64,000 bases of DNA, taken from contig NZ_KB913028.1 of NCBI RefSeq assembly GCF_000384135.1, positions 1,329,351 to 1,393,350 of the forward strand. Reading direction: 5' to 3'. Positions 44,226 through 54,432 of this stretch are shown here, in pieces (the first letter of the stretch is position 1; each line of letters opens with the position of its first letter). Both the position numbers and the translations under genes were made by a program. The notes below the pieces were generated by a model. It saw nothing but the letters and a program-made list of their open reading frames with translations. It was not told the origin of the DNA and made no database searches. This DNA comes from Succinispira mobilis DSM 6222 (lineage in GTDB: Bacteria > Bacillota > Negativicutes > Acidaminococcales > Succinispiraceae).

Positions 44226-46094
44226 TTATCTTAGAACAATTTTCGGTTCTAAACTGTCTTGATAAAACTCACATCCCTGCTTGCCTGAACCTTTAACAGC
44301 ATACATAGCCCAATCAGCTTTTTTATAAAGCTCATCAAAACTTGTACCATCATCCGGATAAATAGCTACACCTATGCTTGCTGTAACTCTTGTAGTTCTA
44401 CCTTCAAAAGTTACTTTTTGATCTAACAAAGTAGCTAGTTCAGCCATTTTATCACTAATAATTTTTTTATCAGAAAAATTTTTCAATAAAACCATAAATT
44501 CATCCCCACCTACTCGGCCAACAATATCAACCTCTCTAAAAGCCCGCTTTATTTCTCCACTTAACTCTACCAATACCTTGTCGCCACAAGCATGTCCGAA
44601 TTTATCATTTACCTCTTTGAAATTATCTAAATCTATCAAAAATAAAGCATGCCTAATATTATAATTACTATATGTAAATTCATTTTCAATCAAGCGTTTA
44701 GTTGATATTTTATTATATATACTTGTAAGTTGATCTATTTGGGCCAAATGTTGTAATTGTAGTTCCTGCTCTTTAACTTCAGTAATATCATGCATTATGC
44801 CTACAGCTTGCCTTATTTCACTACTACCATCGGTAAAAACGTTAACAATAGTAACTTCTTGCCATTTCACTCCGCCCTTTTTATCAAAGGTTTTAATAAT
44901 AAAATTAATCTTCGATTCTCCGCTGGCTATTTCTTGGAAGGCATTCATAAAGCAGGCTTCGCTTTCAGGTGCTACAATCTTTTTCTCCAGCCACGATTGC
45001 GGGAAATTTTCCATAACCTTATCAATTCCATACATCTTAATTGCTACCTCTGAATTTATTAACCGCTGTTCTTTTGGCAAATAGTCAAATATAATAGCTT
45101 CCGAGTTGTCAATCGCAATTTGAAAACGTCGTTCACTTAATATTAAATTCTCTCTAGTTTTCTTTTCCTCCGTAATATCTTGAAACACCACGACTGCAAT
45201 ATTATTTCCAAAAGCATCTAAAATTTTATTTATTCGAACAGAAAAGTAAACATCATTACCATTTCTGTGTTTTGCTTTTGTTTCAAATTTTACTGCTTCA
45301 TTATTAAACTTAAGTAGCCATATCTTTCTTAAAATTTTCACAGTTTCGATAATACCCAACAAAGAAAACATATCTTTTTCTTTAAACTCTTCTCTAGAGT
45401 ATCCTAAATAATTAACTGCTTTTTTATTAAGGTACTGCAATTTTATTTGCGGTTCTAAAGCAACTTTAGCAAAACCAATATCCATGTTATCAGTAATATT
45501 TTCTAACTCTAAATTTCGCGAAACCAAGGAAACCAAGGAATTAATTGCCGACTGATTATTTGATACATCTGTTAGAGTAGAGTAAAAAGTTATCTTTCCA
45601 GATTCATCTTTAATAAAAATCGATTGATCTAAAATATGAATGATTTTACCATCCTTGCGTAGCAAATTATATTCTAATTCAATTGTACAATCAAAAGTTA
45701 GTTTTTCTTCAATCTGCTGCAAAAATTCTTTTTGTTCCTCTTGCGGTACTAATTGTAAAAATGCATTATTAAATCGTTCTGCAAATTCCGCCTTAGTCCA
45801 ACCGATATTTTTAAAAAATGCATCATTAGCATATCTAATCATAAGATTTTGATCATAAATTCCTTCAACTACAGAACCTTGAATATTTTCAACGATATTG
45901 CTCAATATATTATTTGTTTTTTTAATTTTTTCAAGCTTTCTATGCTTAAGGCCGACAATAAAAATCAATAAAACAATTACCAACATCAATAAAAATCCAT
46001 CTTTATACGCTTTGTCAATAAGTTCAAATTCATATTTATAAGCTATAAAAATAAACAAAAGAAGTGGGCAGATTGTTTTTATAGAAACTTTCAT
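44226..46094 (-). CDS. Membrane diguanylate cyclase with PAS domains
   Basis: 622 residues. Two N-terminal TM segments (about 8-18 and 31-47). Then three PAS domains (about 60-180, 190-310, 320-445; PAS-typical IMYANDAFF-like and DITEEKKTRENL/DITEVKEQELQ linkers) and a GGDEF domain (about 450-612). The active-site signature is GRVGGDEF near 520-527 and an I-site RxxD (REVD) lies five residues before it, so c-di-GMP feedback is expected. A single gene; signals sensed by the PAS domains are unknown. Confidence 0.92.
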   Translation of the reverse strand: MKVSIKTICPLLLFIFIAYKYEFELIDKAYKDGFLLMLVIVLLIFIVGLKHRKLEKIKKTNNILSNIVENIQGSVVEGIYDQNLMIRYANDAFFKNIGWTKAEFAERFNNAFLQLVPQEEQKEFLQQIEEKLTFDCTIELEYNLLRKDGKIIHILDQSIFIKDESGKITFYSTLTDVSNNQSAINSLVSLVSRNLELENITDNMDIGFAKVALEPQIKLQYLNKKAVNYLGYSREEFKEKDMFSLLGIIETVKILRKIWLLKFNNEAVKFETKAKHRNGNDVYFSVRINKILDAFGNNIAVVVFQDITEEKKTRENLILSERRFQIAIDNSEAIIFDYLPKEQRLINSEVAIKMYGIDKVMENFPQSWLEKKIVAPESEACFMNAFQEIASGESKINFIIKTFDKKGGVKWQEVTIVNVFTDGSSEIRQAVGIMHDITEVKEQELQLQHLAQIDQLTSIYNKISTKRLIENEFTYSNYNIRHALFLIDLDNFKEVNDKFGHACGDKVLVELSGEIKRAFREVDIVGRVGGDEFMVLLKNFSDKKIISDKMAELATLLDQKVTFEGRTTRVTASIGVAIYPDDGTSFDELYKKADWAMYAVKGSGKQGCEFYQDSLEPKIVLR

Positions 46095-46286
46095 TTTTTA
46101 TTGCCTCCCATTTATATACACTTGTTTTTTGACGAATCTTAGCAAGATAATTTTATCATAGTTGCATAAAAAAGCAATTACTTAAAGCTTGTTTTCCTAA
46201 TTATATTTAGTATACTTATATTGTATCCTTAATTAATAATAACAAAAGAATTTTCAAATCATAAATTTCAATTCAGAGGTTAATAC

Positions 46287-47183
46287 ATGAATAATAAATT
46301 ACTGTATCTTGCATTATTTTCTGTTTCTTTTTTTTGGGGAACATCTTTTGCCTTAGTAAAAATAGGCCTTTCGCTAAGCGGGCAAGTTGAATTTGTCTTT
46401 TCCAGATTATTCGTTTCAGCTTGTATTTTTGCTATTTTTTTATGTTTTTTGAGAAAATCCATCAATATTAAAATCGCACCTGCGCATTACAAGGATTTTT
46501 TCATTTTAAGCATTATTGGCATAACTACCTATTATCCTATCCAAACCTTAGGAGTCAATTTAACAACAACTATTCATTCTGCATTAATAATGGCCACAAG
46601 TCCGATTATTTGCTCGCTTTTTATTTTATATGCAGAAAAAATTTTCCCCAAAAAAATTTTCAGTGGTATTCTTTTAGCTTTTTCTGGAGTAGGTTTAATT
46701 ATTTTAACAAGTTCCAAAACTTCCCTTGAACTACCCTATATGTTTTGGGGTGACATCCTCTTGCTTATTAATTCAATAGCCTGGGCCTATTTTTCACTGC
46801 GAGGTCGGCAAATAATGACACATTATCATCCATTTGTCTGTATGGCTTATATTTTCATCTGGGGTACAATTTTACTCCTACCTTTAATGTTAGTATTTAA
46901 TGCTTTTCAACCTCTAGTTTTTAATTTTTTTCAGCCACCCAATTTTTCACTTTTAGGGATTTTAGTTTATTTAGGAATTTTCTCATCTGTTTATAGTTAT
47001 TTTATTTGGTATAAAGCTATTAATACAATCGGGGCAGTTAAAACCTCTGTCTTTATGTATCTTAACCCTTTAATTTCAACCATCACTGGCGCCTTTTTTT
47101 TATCAGAAAGTTTAGCGATTACTACTATGATAGGTGGAGCTTGTATATTGTGCGGCGTTTATTTGGTTAATAAAAATAAATAA
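46287..47183 (+). CDS. EamA (DMT) family transporter
   Basis: 298 residues, ten TM segments in two EamA repeats (about 5-135 and 150-296). The first repeat has FFWGTSFALVKIGL and TTIHSALIMATSPIICSLF; the second IAWAYFSLRGRQIM and INTIGAVKTSVFMYLNPLISTITGAFFLSE. Probable exporter of small metabolites; substrate unknown. Thirteen bases before the YitT gene, likely cotranscribed. Confidence 0.9.
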   Translation: MNNKLLYLALFSVSFFWGTSFALVKIGLSLSGQVEFVFSRLFVSACIFAIFLCFLRKSINIKIAPAHYKDFFILSIIGITTYYPIQTLGVNLTTTIHSALIMATSPIICSLFILYAEKIFPKKIFSGILLAFSGVGLIILTSSKTSLELPYMFWGDILLLINSIAWAYFSLRGRQIMTHYHPFVCMAYIFIWGTILLLPLMLVFNAFQPLVFNFFQPPNFSLLGILVYLGIFSSVYSYFIWYKAINTIGAVKTSVFMYLNPLISTITGAFFLSESLAITTMIGGACILCGVYLVNKNK

Positions 47184-47196
47184 AGGAGTTTTTTCT

Positions 47197-48054
47197 ATGC
47201 GTGAATATTTAAGAAAACAATTAAGTACTTATATTTGGGTTGCTATTGGTTGCATTATTATGTCAGCGAGCATCAACACCTTTTTTATTCCTCATAATTT
47301 ACTCAGTGGTGGTGTAAGTGGTTTAGCTATGATTATTTATTTTTTAACTACCTTTCCTTTAGGTGTTACTAGTATTTTACTTAATATTCCTTTGTTCTAC
47401 CTAGCTTATCGCTATATTGATACTAATTACTGTCTAAGTGGTATTTTCGGGATGATTGTTTTCTCCTTAGCCCTAGACGCTACCTCATTTTTAAAAAATG
47501 CACAAGTTATGGATGATATTTTCTTATCTTGTATTTATGGCGGTTTATTTAGTGGTATTGGTGCATCAATGCTTTATCGTGTCAATGCTCACTCTGGTGG
47601 GACAGATATTTTAGGAGGTATAGTAAATAAATACTATGGTTTGAATGTCGCTACTGTCGGTTTTGGTTTCAATTGCATGCTAATGTTAATTGCTGCTAGT
47701 CTATTTGGATTAAAACCAGCAATGTACACTTTAATTAGCATGTTTATTACTTCTGTAGTTGCCAATAAATTCACGGAAGGATTCGACTACAAAAAAAGTA
47801 TCATGATTATCTCAGCTGAACCTGATAATATTGCTATGGGCATAACCAAAGAGCTCGGGCGAGGTGTTACTTATCTTTTTGGCGAAGGCGCTTATACTAA
47901 ACAAAACCGAAAAGTCATTTTTGTTGTAGTAAAATTACGCCAAGTTTCCTTAGTAAAAGCTATCGTTACTCAAACAGACCCTCATGCTTTTATGATTATA
48001 ACTGATGTTACCGATGTTATCGGCAAAGGCTTTTCTCTGCCAATAAAAAAATAG
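47197..48054 (+). CDS. YitT family membrane protein
   Basis: 285 residues from the ATG at 47197 behind AAAGGAG; an upstream in-frame ATG at 47134 lies within the previous gene. Five to six TM segments (YIWVAIGCIIMSASINTFFIP, LSGGVSGLAMIIYFL, GVTSILLNIPLFYLAYRYI, IYGGLFSGIGASMLYR, SGGTDILGGIVNKYYG) are followed by a C-terminal DUF2179 domain (SIMIISAEPDNIAMGITKELGRGVTYLFGEGAYTKQ). The physiological role of the family is unknown. Confidence 0.9.
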   Translation: MREYLRKQLSTYIWVAIGCIIMSASINTFFIPHNLLSGGVSGLAMIIYFLTTFPLGVTSILLNIPLFYLAYRYIDTNYCLSGIFGMIVFSLALDATSFLKNAQVMDDIFLSCIYGGLFSGIGASMLYRVNAHSGGTDILGGIVNKYYGLNVATVGFGFNCMLMLIAASLFGLKPAMYTLISMFITSVVANKFTEGFDYKKSIMIISAEPDNIAMGITKELGRGVTYLFGEGAYTKQNRKVIFVVVKLRQVSLVKAIVTQTDPHAFMIITDVTDVIGKGFSLPIKK

Positions 48055-48073
48055 ACACTTTGTGTCTATTTTT
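48047..48073. terminator. Bidirectional terminator
   Basis: AAAAATAGACAC, loop TTT, GTGTCTATTTTT, between the converging YitT and murI genes; it partly overlaps the YitT stop. Confidence 0.8.
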
Positions 48074-48850
48074 TTATTGCATCGCTAATAATTTTTTACT
48101 TAACATAATTAATCGTTCATCAGCTTTAGAGTTAATAATTTCCACGGTTCCTTGGCTTTCACTATTATTTAGCAAATTTTTCTCCTGCAACTGATTTCTT
48201 AGCTGGTTAACTGTACCTAAACTTCCATCGATTACTGCTGTAGTTTGTGGCAAAATTTCTTGCAAAGCTTTTTTTATAAATGGATAGTGTGTACAGCCTA
48301 AAACAACCACGGAAATTTTCTCTTGCAAATATGGTTTCAATAAATCGTTTAAAAATTTTTGAACTTTTGCACCATTTATTTGACCTTGCTCTATTAGTTC
48401 TACCAAGCCTGGACAAGCTAAAGGTAGAACCTGATCAGCATCCGCATACCGTTCAACCAAATTAAAAAATTTTTCACGTTTTAAAGTCATCGGCGTTGCC
48501 ATAATCAATATTTTTTGATTATGGCTTATTTTTATTGCTGGTTTTACAGCTGGTTCAATTCCAATTATCGGCATATCCTGATATCTAATTCTTAAATCAT
48601 TAATCGCTACACTTGTCGCTGTATTACAAGCAATAACAATTGCTTTAACTGGCTTTTGACGTAATACTTCTACAGCATTGAAGGTCAATTTGCGGATTTG
48701 CACATCAGTTTTTATTCCATAGGGAGCATTTTGGGAATCACCATAATAGATAAATTTTTCATTTGGTAATAATTTTACGGCTTCACGTAAAACACTTATT
48801 CCGCCTACCCCTGAATCCATAAAGCCAATCGGTAACTGTTGGATATTCAT
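48074..48850 (-). CDS. murI: Glutamate racemase
   Basis: 258 residues. Both catalytic cysteines are present: IVIACNTATSVA (about residues 69-80) and VVLGCTHYPFIK (about 181-192). N-terminal GFMDSGVGGISVLREA is the family start and YYGDSQNAPYG the substrate loop. Supplies D-glutamate for peptidoglycan. Confidence 0.94.
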   Translation of the reverse strand: MNIQQLPIGFMDSGVGGISVLREAVKLLPNEKFIYYGDSQNAPYGIKTDVQIRKLTFNAVEVLRQKPVKAIVIACNTATSVAINDLRIRYQDMPIIGIEPAVKPAIKISHNQKILIMATPMTLKREKFFNLVERYADADQVLPLACPGLVELIEQGQINGAKVQKFLNDLLKPYLQEKISVVVLGCTHYPFIKKALQEILPQTTAVIDGSLGTVNQLRNQLQEKNLLNNSESQGTVEIINSKADERLIMLSKKLLAMQ

Positions 48851-48930
48851 AAATTATTCACCTTCATAAATTACTAAAATTGCTACAACGTTCTATATTA
48901 TAACAGTATTTTAGCCTAAAGGAAATTATT

Positions 48931-49881
48931 TTATTGCTTAGAACTAGTTCCTTTTGTATCTTTAGCTAGAACTTCTAAATTGTAAGGTGTTTCCTGATAA
49001 ACATAATAATTTAGCCAGTTGAAAAAAAGTAAATTTGCTGTACTTCGCCATAAAACTACTGGTTTTTGTTCCGGATCATTATCTTTGTAGTAATTATCTG
49101 GAATATGAATGTCCATCCCTAAATTAACATCTCGATCATACTCATCTTTTAAACTATTAGGGTCGTATTCAGCATGACCAGTTAAGAATATTCTTCGCCC
49201 CGCCTTATCTGATAAAGCAAATGGTCCAGCTATATCAGATTTAGCTAAAACATGTAGTTCTGGTGCTTGTTCAATATCACTTAACCTATTTTCTGTATGA
49301 CGCGAGTGTGGCACATAAAAAACATCATCAAATCCTGTAAATAATTTATTAGGCACACTCTCAACTATTTCATGTGGATAAACACCAAATTGTTTTTTAT
49401 CTAAATACTGTTTCGGAATATTGTAGTGATAGTATAACCCAGCTTGTGCCCCCCAACAAATATGTAATGTAGAATATACATTACTTTTGCTCCACTCCAT
49501 TATTTCACAAAGCTCCGCCCAATAATCAACTTCTTCAAATTCCATTTTTTCTACTGGCGCTCCCGTGATAATCATTCCATCATATTTTCGGTCTTTTATA
49601 GACTCAAATTTTTCATAAAATTTTATCAAATGATCTGCTCCAGTATTTGTAGGTGTATAGCTTGAGGTATATAAAAAATCCACTTCTACTTGAATCGGAG
49701 TATTACTCAATAATCTTAACAACTGGGTTTCTGTTACAATTTTATTAGGCATTAAATTCAATAATAAAATTTTCAAAGGTCGAATATCTTGTTCATAAGC
49801 CCGGCTTTCTTTAATAACAAAAATATTTTCCTGTTCTAGTATCGCAGTTGCCGGTAAATTGTCTGGTATTTTAATTGGCAT
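48931..49881 (-). CDS. metA: Homoserine O-acyltransferase (MetA family, acetyl-type)
   Basis: 316 residues. Catalytic Cys in [11 protein letters not shown] (Cys142), His/Glu in [13 protein letters not shown] (about 231-243). Position 111 is Glu in [10 protein letters not shown]; in the family Glu at this place goes with acetyl-CoA use and Gly with succinyl-CoA, so it is predicted to make O-acetylhomoserine in spite of the MetA name. That is what the neighbouring metY product uses. 67 bases after metY, under the same S-box. Confidence 0.92.
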   Translation of the reverse strand: MPIKIPDNLPATAILEQENIFVIKESRAYEQDIRPLKILLLNLMPNKIVTETQLLRLLSNTPIQVEVDFLYTSSYTPTNTGADHLIKFYEKFESIKDRKYDGMIITGAPVEKMEFEEVDYWAELCEIMEWSKSNVYSTLHICWGAQAGLYYHYNIPKQYLDKKQFGVYPHEIVESVPNKLFTGFDDVFYVPHSRHTENRLSDIEQAPELHVLAKSDIAGPFALSDKAGRRIFLTGHAEYDPNSLKDEYDRDVNLGMDIHIPDNYYKDNDPEQKPVVLWRSTANLLFFNWLNYYVYQETPYNLEVLAKDTKGTSSKQ

Positions 49882-49948
49882 AATTACACTCCTTGCATAA
49901 TAATTTGCACTATTAGTAACTAGTCTAATTTTTTTTCATTGTTAGCTA

Positions 49949-51238
49949 TTAAGCTTGAGATTTTTCTAATGCTTGCTCTAAATCAGCAATTATATCAGCC
50001 ACATCTTCAATTCCTACTGAAAGACGAATTAAATCTTCTTGTACACCAGAGCTTTTTAACTGTTCTGGCGTAAGTTGAGAATGAGTTGTACTGGCTGGAT
50101 GAATCACTAAAGTTTTTGCATCACCAACATTTGCTAATAAGGAAATCAACTTTAAACTATTAATAAATTTGCGCCCAGCTTCCAAACCACCTTTTATCCC
50201 AAAAGTAAAAATCGAGCCCGCTCCTTTGGGCAAATACTTATCTGCTTTAGTTTTTTGCTCACTATTAGGTAAGCTAGAGTAGTTCACCCAACTAACGGCT
50301 GAATTTTTTTGCAGATATTGAGCTATTTCTAAGGCGTTTTTCACATGTTTTTGCATTCTTAAGGGTAAAGTTTCTATTCCTAAAAGAATTAAAAAAGCAT
50401 TAAAAGGACTAATTGTTGCGCCAAAATCACGCAAAATCTGAACTCGCAAACGAGTTATAAATGCAGCTGCACCAATGTCAACTGCGTAATTTATACCTTG
50501 ATAACTTGGATCGGGCTGACTTAAAAGTGGAAATTTATTGGAATTCCAATCGAATTTTCCTGCATCAACTACTACACCACCCATAGCTACCCCATGTCCA
50601 CCTAAAAATTTTGTGGCGGAATGAATTACAATATCGGCACCAAAATCTATGGGCTTTAATAAGTACGGTGTCACAAAAGTAGCATCTACCATAAGTGGTA
50701 TCCCGTTTTTGTGTGCTAGTTTAGCCACACCTTCTATATCTAAAACATCTCCACTAGGATTACCTAATGCTTCAGCATAAACTAACTTGGTTCTTTCTGT
50801 TATCGCCGCAGCAAAGTTTTCTAATTCACTAGCATCAACAAATTTAACTTTTATTCCTAACCGCGGTAAATTATAAGCAAATAAATTGTAGGTACCACCG
50901 TATAAACTAGCAGAGCTAACAATTTCATCTCCCGACTCAAGAATATTTAAAATTGCACCAATAATTGCTGCCTGTCCAGAAGCAAATGCAATTGCTCCTA
51001 TTCCGCCTTCTAATGTTGCAATTCTTTTCTCTAACACATCAGTAGTCGGATTGCTAATCCGTGTATAGATGTAGCCATTTGCTTTTAAACTAAATAAATC
51101 AGCAGCATGTTGCGTATCTTGAAAATTATAAGCAGTTGTTTGATATATTGGTACAGCTCTAGCCCCAGTTGTAGGGTCTGGAATTTGTCCGGCATGAATA
51201 GCCAAAGTTTCTATTCCAGCATTTTCTAATAAACTCAT
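49949..51238 (-). CDS. metY: O-acetylhomoserine sulfhydrylase
   Basis: 429 residues, Cys/Met-metabolism PLP family. Start [10 protein letters not shown]-type, [42 protein letters not shown], and the Schiff-base lysine in [13 protein letters not shown] (about residue 210). The length and internal insert (about 230-330) match MetY rather than MetB/MetC. Makes homocysteine directly from O-acetylhomoserine and sulfide. First gene after the SAM riboswitch. Confidence 0.92.
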   Translation of the reverse strand: MSLLENAGIETLAIHAGQIPDPTTGARAVPIYQTTAYNFQDTQHAADLFSLKANGYIYTRISNPTTDVLEKRIATLEGGIGAIAFASGQAAIIGAILNILESGDEIVSSASLYGGTYNLFAYNLPRLGIKVKFVDASELENFAAAITERTKLVYAEALGNPSGDVLDIEGVAKLAHKNGIPLMVDATFVTPYLLKPIDFGADIVIHSATKFLGGHGVAMGGVVVDAGKFDWNSNKFPLLSQPDPSYQGINYAVDIGAAAFITRLRVQILRDFGATISPFNAFLILLGIETLPLRMQKHVKNALEIAQYLQKNSAVSWVNYSSLPNSEQKTKADKYLPKGAGSIFTFGIKGGLEAGRKFINSLKLISLLANVGDAKTLVIHPASTTHSQLTPEQLKSSGVQEDLIRLSVGIEDVADIIADLEQALEKSQA

Positions 51239-51277
51239 AATAAAATCCCCCCAAATATTTTAGTAACAAAAAGAAAT

Positions 51278-51310
51278 TAAAAAGCTCTTCCCGCGAGGAA
51301 AGAGCTTTTA
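51278..51310 (-). terminator. S-box expression platform terminator
   Basis: TAAAAAGCTCTTCC (51278-51291) pairs with GGAAAGAGCTTTTA (51297-51310). On the minus strand the stem ends in U's, directly between the SAM aptamer and metY. Confidence 0.85.
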
Positions 51311-51317
51311 TTCCGCT

Positions 51318-51424
51318 TTCCTCTCATCTTCCAGGAAATTATCCTGCTGGATTTAGCACCTTTCGCATTGCGATGGTTGCCGGGTTTCATCGGGCCAGTC
51401 CCTCTACCACTCTCGATAAGAGTT
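51318..51424 (-). promoter_or_regulatory. SAM-I (S-box) riboswitch aptamer
   Basis: Minus strand: CTCTTATCGAGAGTGG, GAGGGACTGGCCCGATGAAA, CCCGGCAACC, AAGGTGCTAAATCC and the closing GGAAGATGAGAG. These are the conserved S-box segments in order. It represses metY-metA when SAM is high. Confidence 0.95.
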
Positions 51425-51448
51425 CTATATTCTTCTGTTATTTTCTAT

Positions 51449-51477
51449 ATATTACATTGCCGAGATATTTTTGTCAA
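51449..51477 (-). promoter_or_regulatory. Promoter of the metY-metA operon
   Basis: Minus strand TTGACA (51477-51472), 17-base spacer, TAATAT (51454-51449), about 20 bases before the S-box. The stretch 51478-51662 between this and the next promoter holds no gene that I can see. Confidence 0.75.
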
Positions 51478-51662
51478 CTATTTTATTTTAAGTTGCGTCT
51501 ACTCATCATTAGTAATACTTTTGTTTCCTTCCAGTAAACCTTTTGTGTTTTCTTATATTTAAATTTAAATTTCGTTGAAAACTACAGCATTTCTAAGAAA
51601 TGCGAACCTAATTCATTAAATCGGCATTTTAAAATAAAAAACATCCAATTTAAAAAGATTTA

Positions 51663-51691
51663 TTGACGAAATATAAATTAATCTGTACAAT
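51663..51691 (+). promoter_or_regulatory. Promoter of the carboxynorspermidine operon
   Basis: TTGACG (51663-51668), 17-base spacer, TACAAT (51686-51691). Transcription would start at about 51698, at the foot of a hairpin. Confidence 0.65.
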
Positions 51692-51694
51692 AAT

Positions 51695-51730
51695 ATCATC
51701 ACGCAAATTTTTGTTCGTGGTGATTTTTTA
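51695..51730 (+). terminator. Leader hairpin with U-tract
   Basis: ATCATCACG (51695-51703) pairs with CGTGGTGAT (51716-51724), one wobble, then TTTTTATG. It begins at the predicted transcription start, so it may be a 5'-end stabilising hairpin or an early terminator rather than a classic attenuator. Confidence 0.55.
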
Positions 51731-51752
51731 TGTATAGAGGAGCCGCGCAATA

Positions 51753-52856
51753 ATGAAACTACAAACGCCTTATTATCTTTTAGATGAAAACAAGCTCCTA
51801 GCTAATATGCTAGTTATTGATAAAATTAATAAACTATCAGGAGCTAAATGTGTACTAGCATTGAAATGTTTTTCAACTTGGAGCGTATTTAACCTGATGC
51901 GCCCCTATATGGCTGGTACCACTTCAAGTTCTTTATATGAAGCCAAACTTGGGCATGAAGAGTTTGGTGGCGAAACCCATGCTTATTGTGTTGGTTATTC
52001 TAAAGAAGATCTATTAGAAATACGTAAATTTGCTGATAAAGTAATTTTCAATTCTATTTCTCAGTTAGAAACTTATTATGAACTTGTAGCTGACAAAAAA
52101 ATCGGCTTACGTGTCAATCCTGGTATTAGTAATTCTGGCTTTGATTTAGCTAATCCAACACGCAAATTTTCTCGCTTAGGTATTTTAGATAAAAATTTAA
52201 TAGCCAAGCAATTATCTAAAATTGATGGTCTTATGTTTCATTACAACTGCGAAAATGCTGATTTCAACTCTTTTTCTGAGCAACTCGATTATTTAGGCGA
52301 GACTTATGGCGAATTTTTATTTAAACTTAATTGGATAAGTTTAGGTGGAGGCATTTATTTCACTAAAGCCGGCTATCCTATTGAAGCTTTTTGCAATAAA
52401 CTGAAAGCTTTTTCTGAAAAGTACAATATTCAAATTTATCTAGAACCTGGGGAAAGTTCAATCACTAATGCCGGTGAATTAGTTACTAGTGTCGTTGATA
52501 TCGTCCACAATGAAATTGATATAGCTATAGTTGATGCTTGTATAGAAGGACATATGCTCGATTTACTAATTTATCGCCTAGACGCTAAGGTCCTAGAACA
52601 ACCTGATGCATCATTTAAATATATGGTCGCTGGCCGCTCTTGCTTAGCTGGGGATGTTTTTGGAACATACAAATTTCCTGACAAGTTAAAGATAGGTGAT
52701 GAGGTTCGTTTCCAAGATGCTGCCGGATACACAATGGTCAAAAAGAATTGGTTTAATGGACTACAAATGCCATCTATAGTTATTAAAAAACTCAACGGAG
52801 AATTACAGTTAATTCGACAATTCACCTATGAGGATTTTAAATATAGTTTATCCTAA
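51753..52856 (+). CDS. nspC: Carboxynorspermidine decarboxylase
   Basis: 367 residues, PLP alanine-racemase-fold decarboxylase. PLP lysine region VLALKCFSTWSV (about residues 35-46), GLRVNPGISNSGFDLANP, FHYNCENADF, SLGGGIYFTKAGYP and LEPGESSITNAGELV (230-245) are family features. Makes spermidine or norspermidine from the carboxylated precursor. GAGGAG lies 14 bases before the ATG. Paired with the dehydrogenase 29 bases downstream. Confidence 0.92.
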   Translation: MKLQTPYYLLDENKLLANMLVIDKINKLSGAKCVLALKCFSTWSVFNLMRPYMAGTTSSSLYEAKLGHEEFGGETHAYCVGYSKEDLLEIRKFADKVIFNSISQLETYYELVADKKIGLRVNPGISNSGFDLANPTRKFSRLGILDKNLIAKQLSKIDGLMFHYNCENADFNSFSEQLDYLGETYGEFLFKLNWISLGGGIYFTKAGYPIEAFCNKLKAFSEKYNIQIYLEPGESSITNAGELVTSVVDIVHNEIDIAIVDACIEGHMLDLLIYRLDAKVLEQPDASFKYMVAGRSCLAGDVFGTYKFPDKLKIGDEVRFQDAAGYTMVKKNWFNGLQMPSIVIKKLNGELQLIRQFTYEDFKYSLS

Positions 52857-52885
52857 AATAAAAATATTAAAGGGGGAGTTCTTAA

Positions 52886-54145
52886 TTGAAAAAGAATGTT
52901 TTGATTATTGGTGCGGGTGCAGTTGGACATGTGGTAGCTCACAAATGTGCAATGCACAACGATGTTTTGGGTGATATTTGCGTAGCTTCACGCACTCAAG
53001 AAAAATGTGACAAAATAATCGAAAGTATTCATCACAAAAAAAATATGAAAGATACTACTAAGAGGTTATATTCACGCACTGTGGATGCTCTTGATGTTCC
53101 TGCCTTAGTAAAACTAATCGAGGATACAAACTCTCAAATAGTTATTAATGTGGGTCAATCCTACGTTAATATGTCTGTTTTAGAGGCATGTATTCAAGCA
53201 GGTGTTGCTTACATGGATACAGCTATCCATGAAGACCCAAATAAGGTTTGTGAAAATCCACCTTGGTATGCAAATTATGAGTGGAAACGCAAACAACGTT
53301 GCGATGAAAACGGAATTACTGCCATCTTAGGCATCGGCTTTGATCCAGGAGTAGTTAATGCTTGGTGTTCTTTAGCCGCTAAAGAACATTTTGATACTAT
53401 CGATACTATCGATATTCTCGATGTAAATGCAGGTAGTCACGGCAAATACTTTGCTACGAATTTTGACCCTGAAATAAATTTGCGAGAATTTAAAAAAGTT
53501 TGGACTTGGGTAGATAGAAAATGGGTACAACAAAAAGTTCACTCAATACGAGTTGACTATAATTTCCCTGTAGTAGGCGAGTGCCCAGTTTATCTAACCG
53601 GACATGACGAATTACATTCTTTATCTAAAAACATTGATGCCAATTCTATCCGCTTTTGGATGGGGTTTGGTGATCATTACCTAAATGTATTCAATGTTTT
53701 AAAAAATATTGGCTTAACTTCAGAGATTCCAGTAAAAGTTGCCCCCGGAATAGAAATAGCGCCGCTTAAATTTTTAAAAGCGCTGTTACCAGACCCAGCA
53801 TCATTAGCACCTGGCTATACTGGAAAAACGTGTATCGCAAATTATATAAAAGGCACAAAAGCTGGTGTTGGTAAATCAATTTTAATTTATAATAATTGCG
53901 ACCATGCTGTTTGCTATCAAGAAGTTGAAGCACAAGCTATAAGCTATACTGCTGGAGTTCCGCCTGTTGCTGCCGCTATTTTAATTGCACAGGGAATCTG
54001 GGATTCTAAAACAATGGTTAACGTCGAAGAATTAGATCCTTCACCATTTATTGAACTTTTAAATACGATGGGTTTACCAACGGAAATTATTGAAAATCCT
54101 CCCGTTTTCGTCTCTCCCCAAATTGAACATTTGGAAAATGTCTAA
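52886..54145 (+). CDS. Carboxynorspermidine/carboxyspermidine dehydrogenase (saccharopine-dehydrogenase family)
   Basis: 419 residues, TTG start behind GGGGGAG. N-terminal Rossmann motif VLIIGAGAVGHVVAHKC (4-20), then VINVGQSYVNMSVLEACIQAGVAYMDTA and AILGIGFDPGVVNAWC. It condenses a diamine with aspartate semialdehyde using NADPH to give the substrate of nspC, the alternative route to spermidine used by many gut anaerobes. The C-terminal half is the family dimerisation/substrate domain. Confidence 0.92.
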   Translation: MKKNVLIIGAGAVGHVVAHKCAMHNDVLGDICVASRTQEKCDKIIESIHHKKNMKDTTKRLYSRTVDALDVPALVKLIEDTNSQIVINVGQSYVNMSVLEACIQAGVAYMDTAIHEDPNKVCENPPWYANYEWKRKQRCDENGITAILGIGFDPGVVNAWCSLAAKEHFDTIDTIDILDVNAGSHGKYFATNFDPEINLREFKKVWTWVDRKWVQQKVHSIRVDYNFPVVGECPVYLTGHDELHSLSKNIDANSIRFWMGFGDHYLNVFNVLKNIGLTSEIPVKVAPGIEIAPLKFLKALLPDPASLAPGYTGKTCIANYIKGTKAGVGKSILIYNNCDHAVCYQEVEAQAISYTAGVPPVAAAILIAQGIWDSKTMVNVEELDPSPFIELLNTMGLPTEIIENPPVFVSPQIEHLENV

Positions 54146-54184
54146 ATTACAAACAAAAAACTAGATAAAGAATTTTAAGCGACT

Positions 54185-54235
54185 AAAAGAGCTTGTTTTC
54201 TGTTAATAGCAGATTACAAGCTCTTTTCGCTTTTT
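54185..54235 (+). terminator. Terminator after the spermidine operon
   Basis: AAAAGAGCTTGT (54185-54196) and ACAAGCTCTTTT (54216-54227), then CGCTTTTTTG. From here to 54432 I see nothing further. Confidence 0.85.
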
Positions 54236-54432
54236 TGATATATCAATTGTTGAACATTTCAACTTTATTCGAAATCCTTAATTGAACAAAAAAGATATAT
54301 TCACTATTTAGTACTCCACGCCAATTGTCCTATTTTTAAATTTATGTTCGATCTAATCCACGCTTAGCTATTTGTACTATCAGTTACTTAAATAATTATT
54401 ATATTTTTTGCTATCATGTTTAAAATATAATC

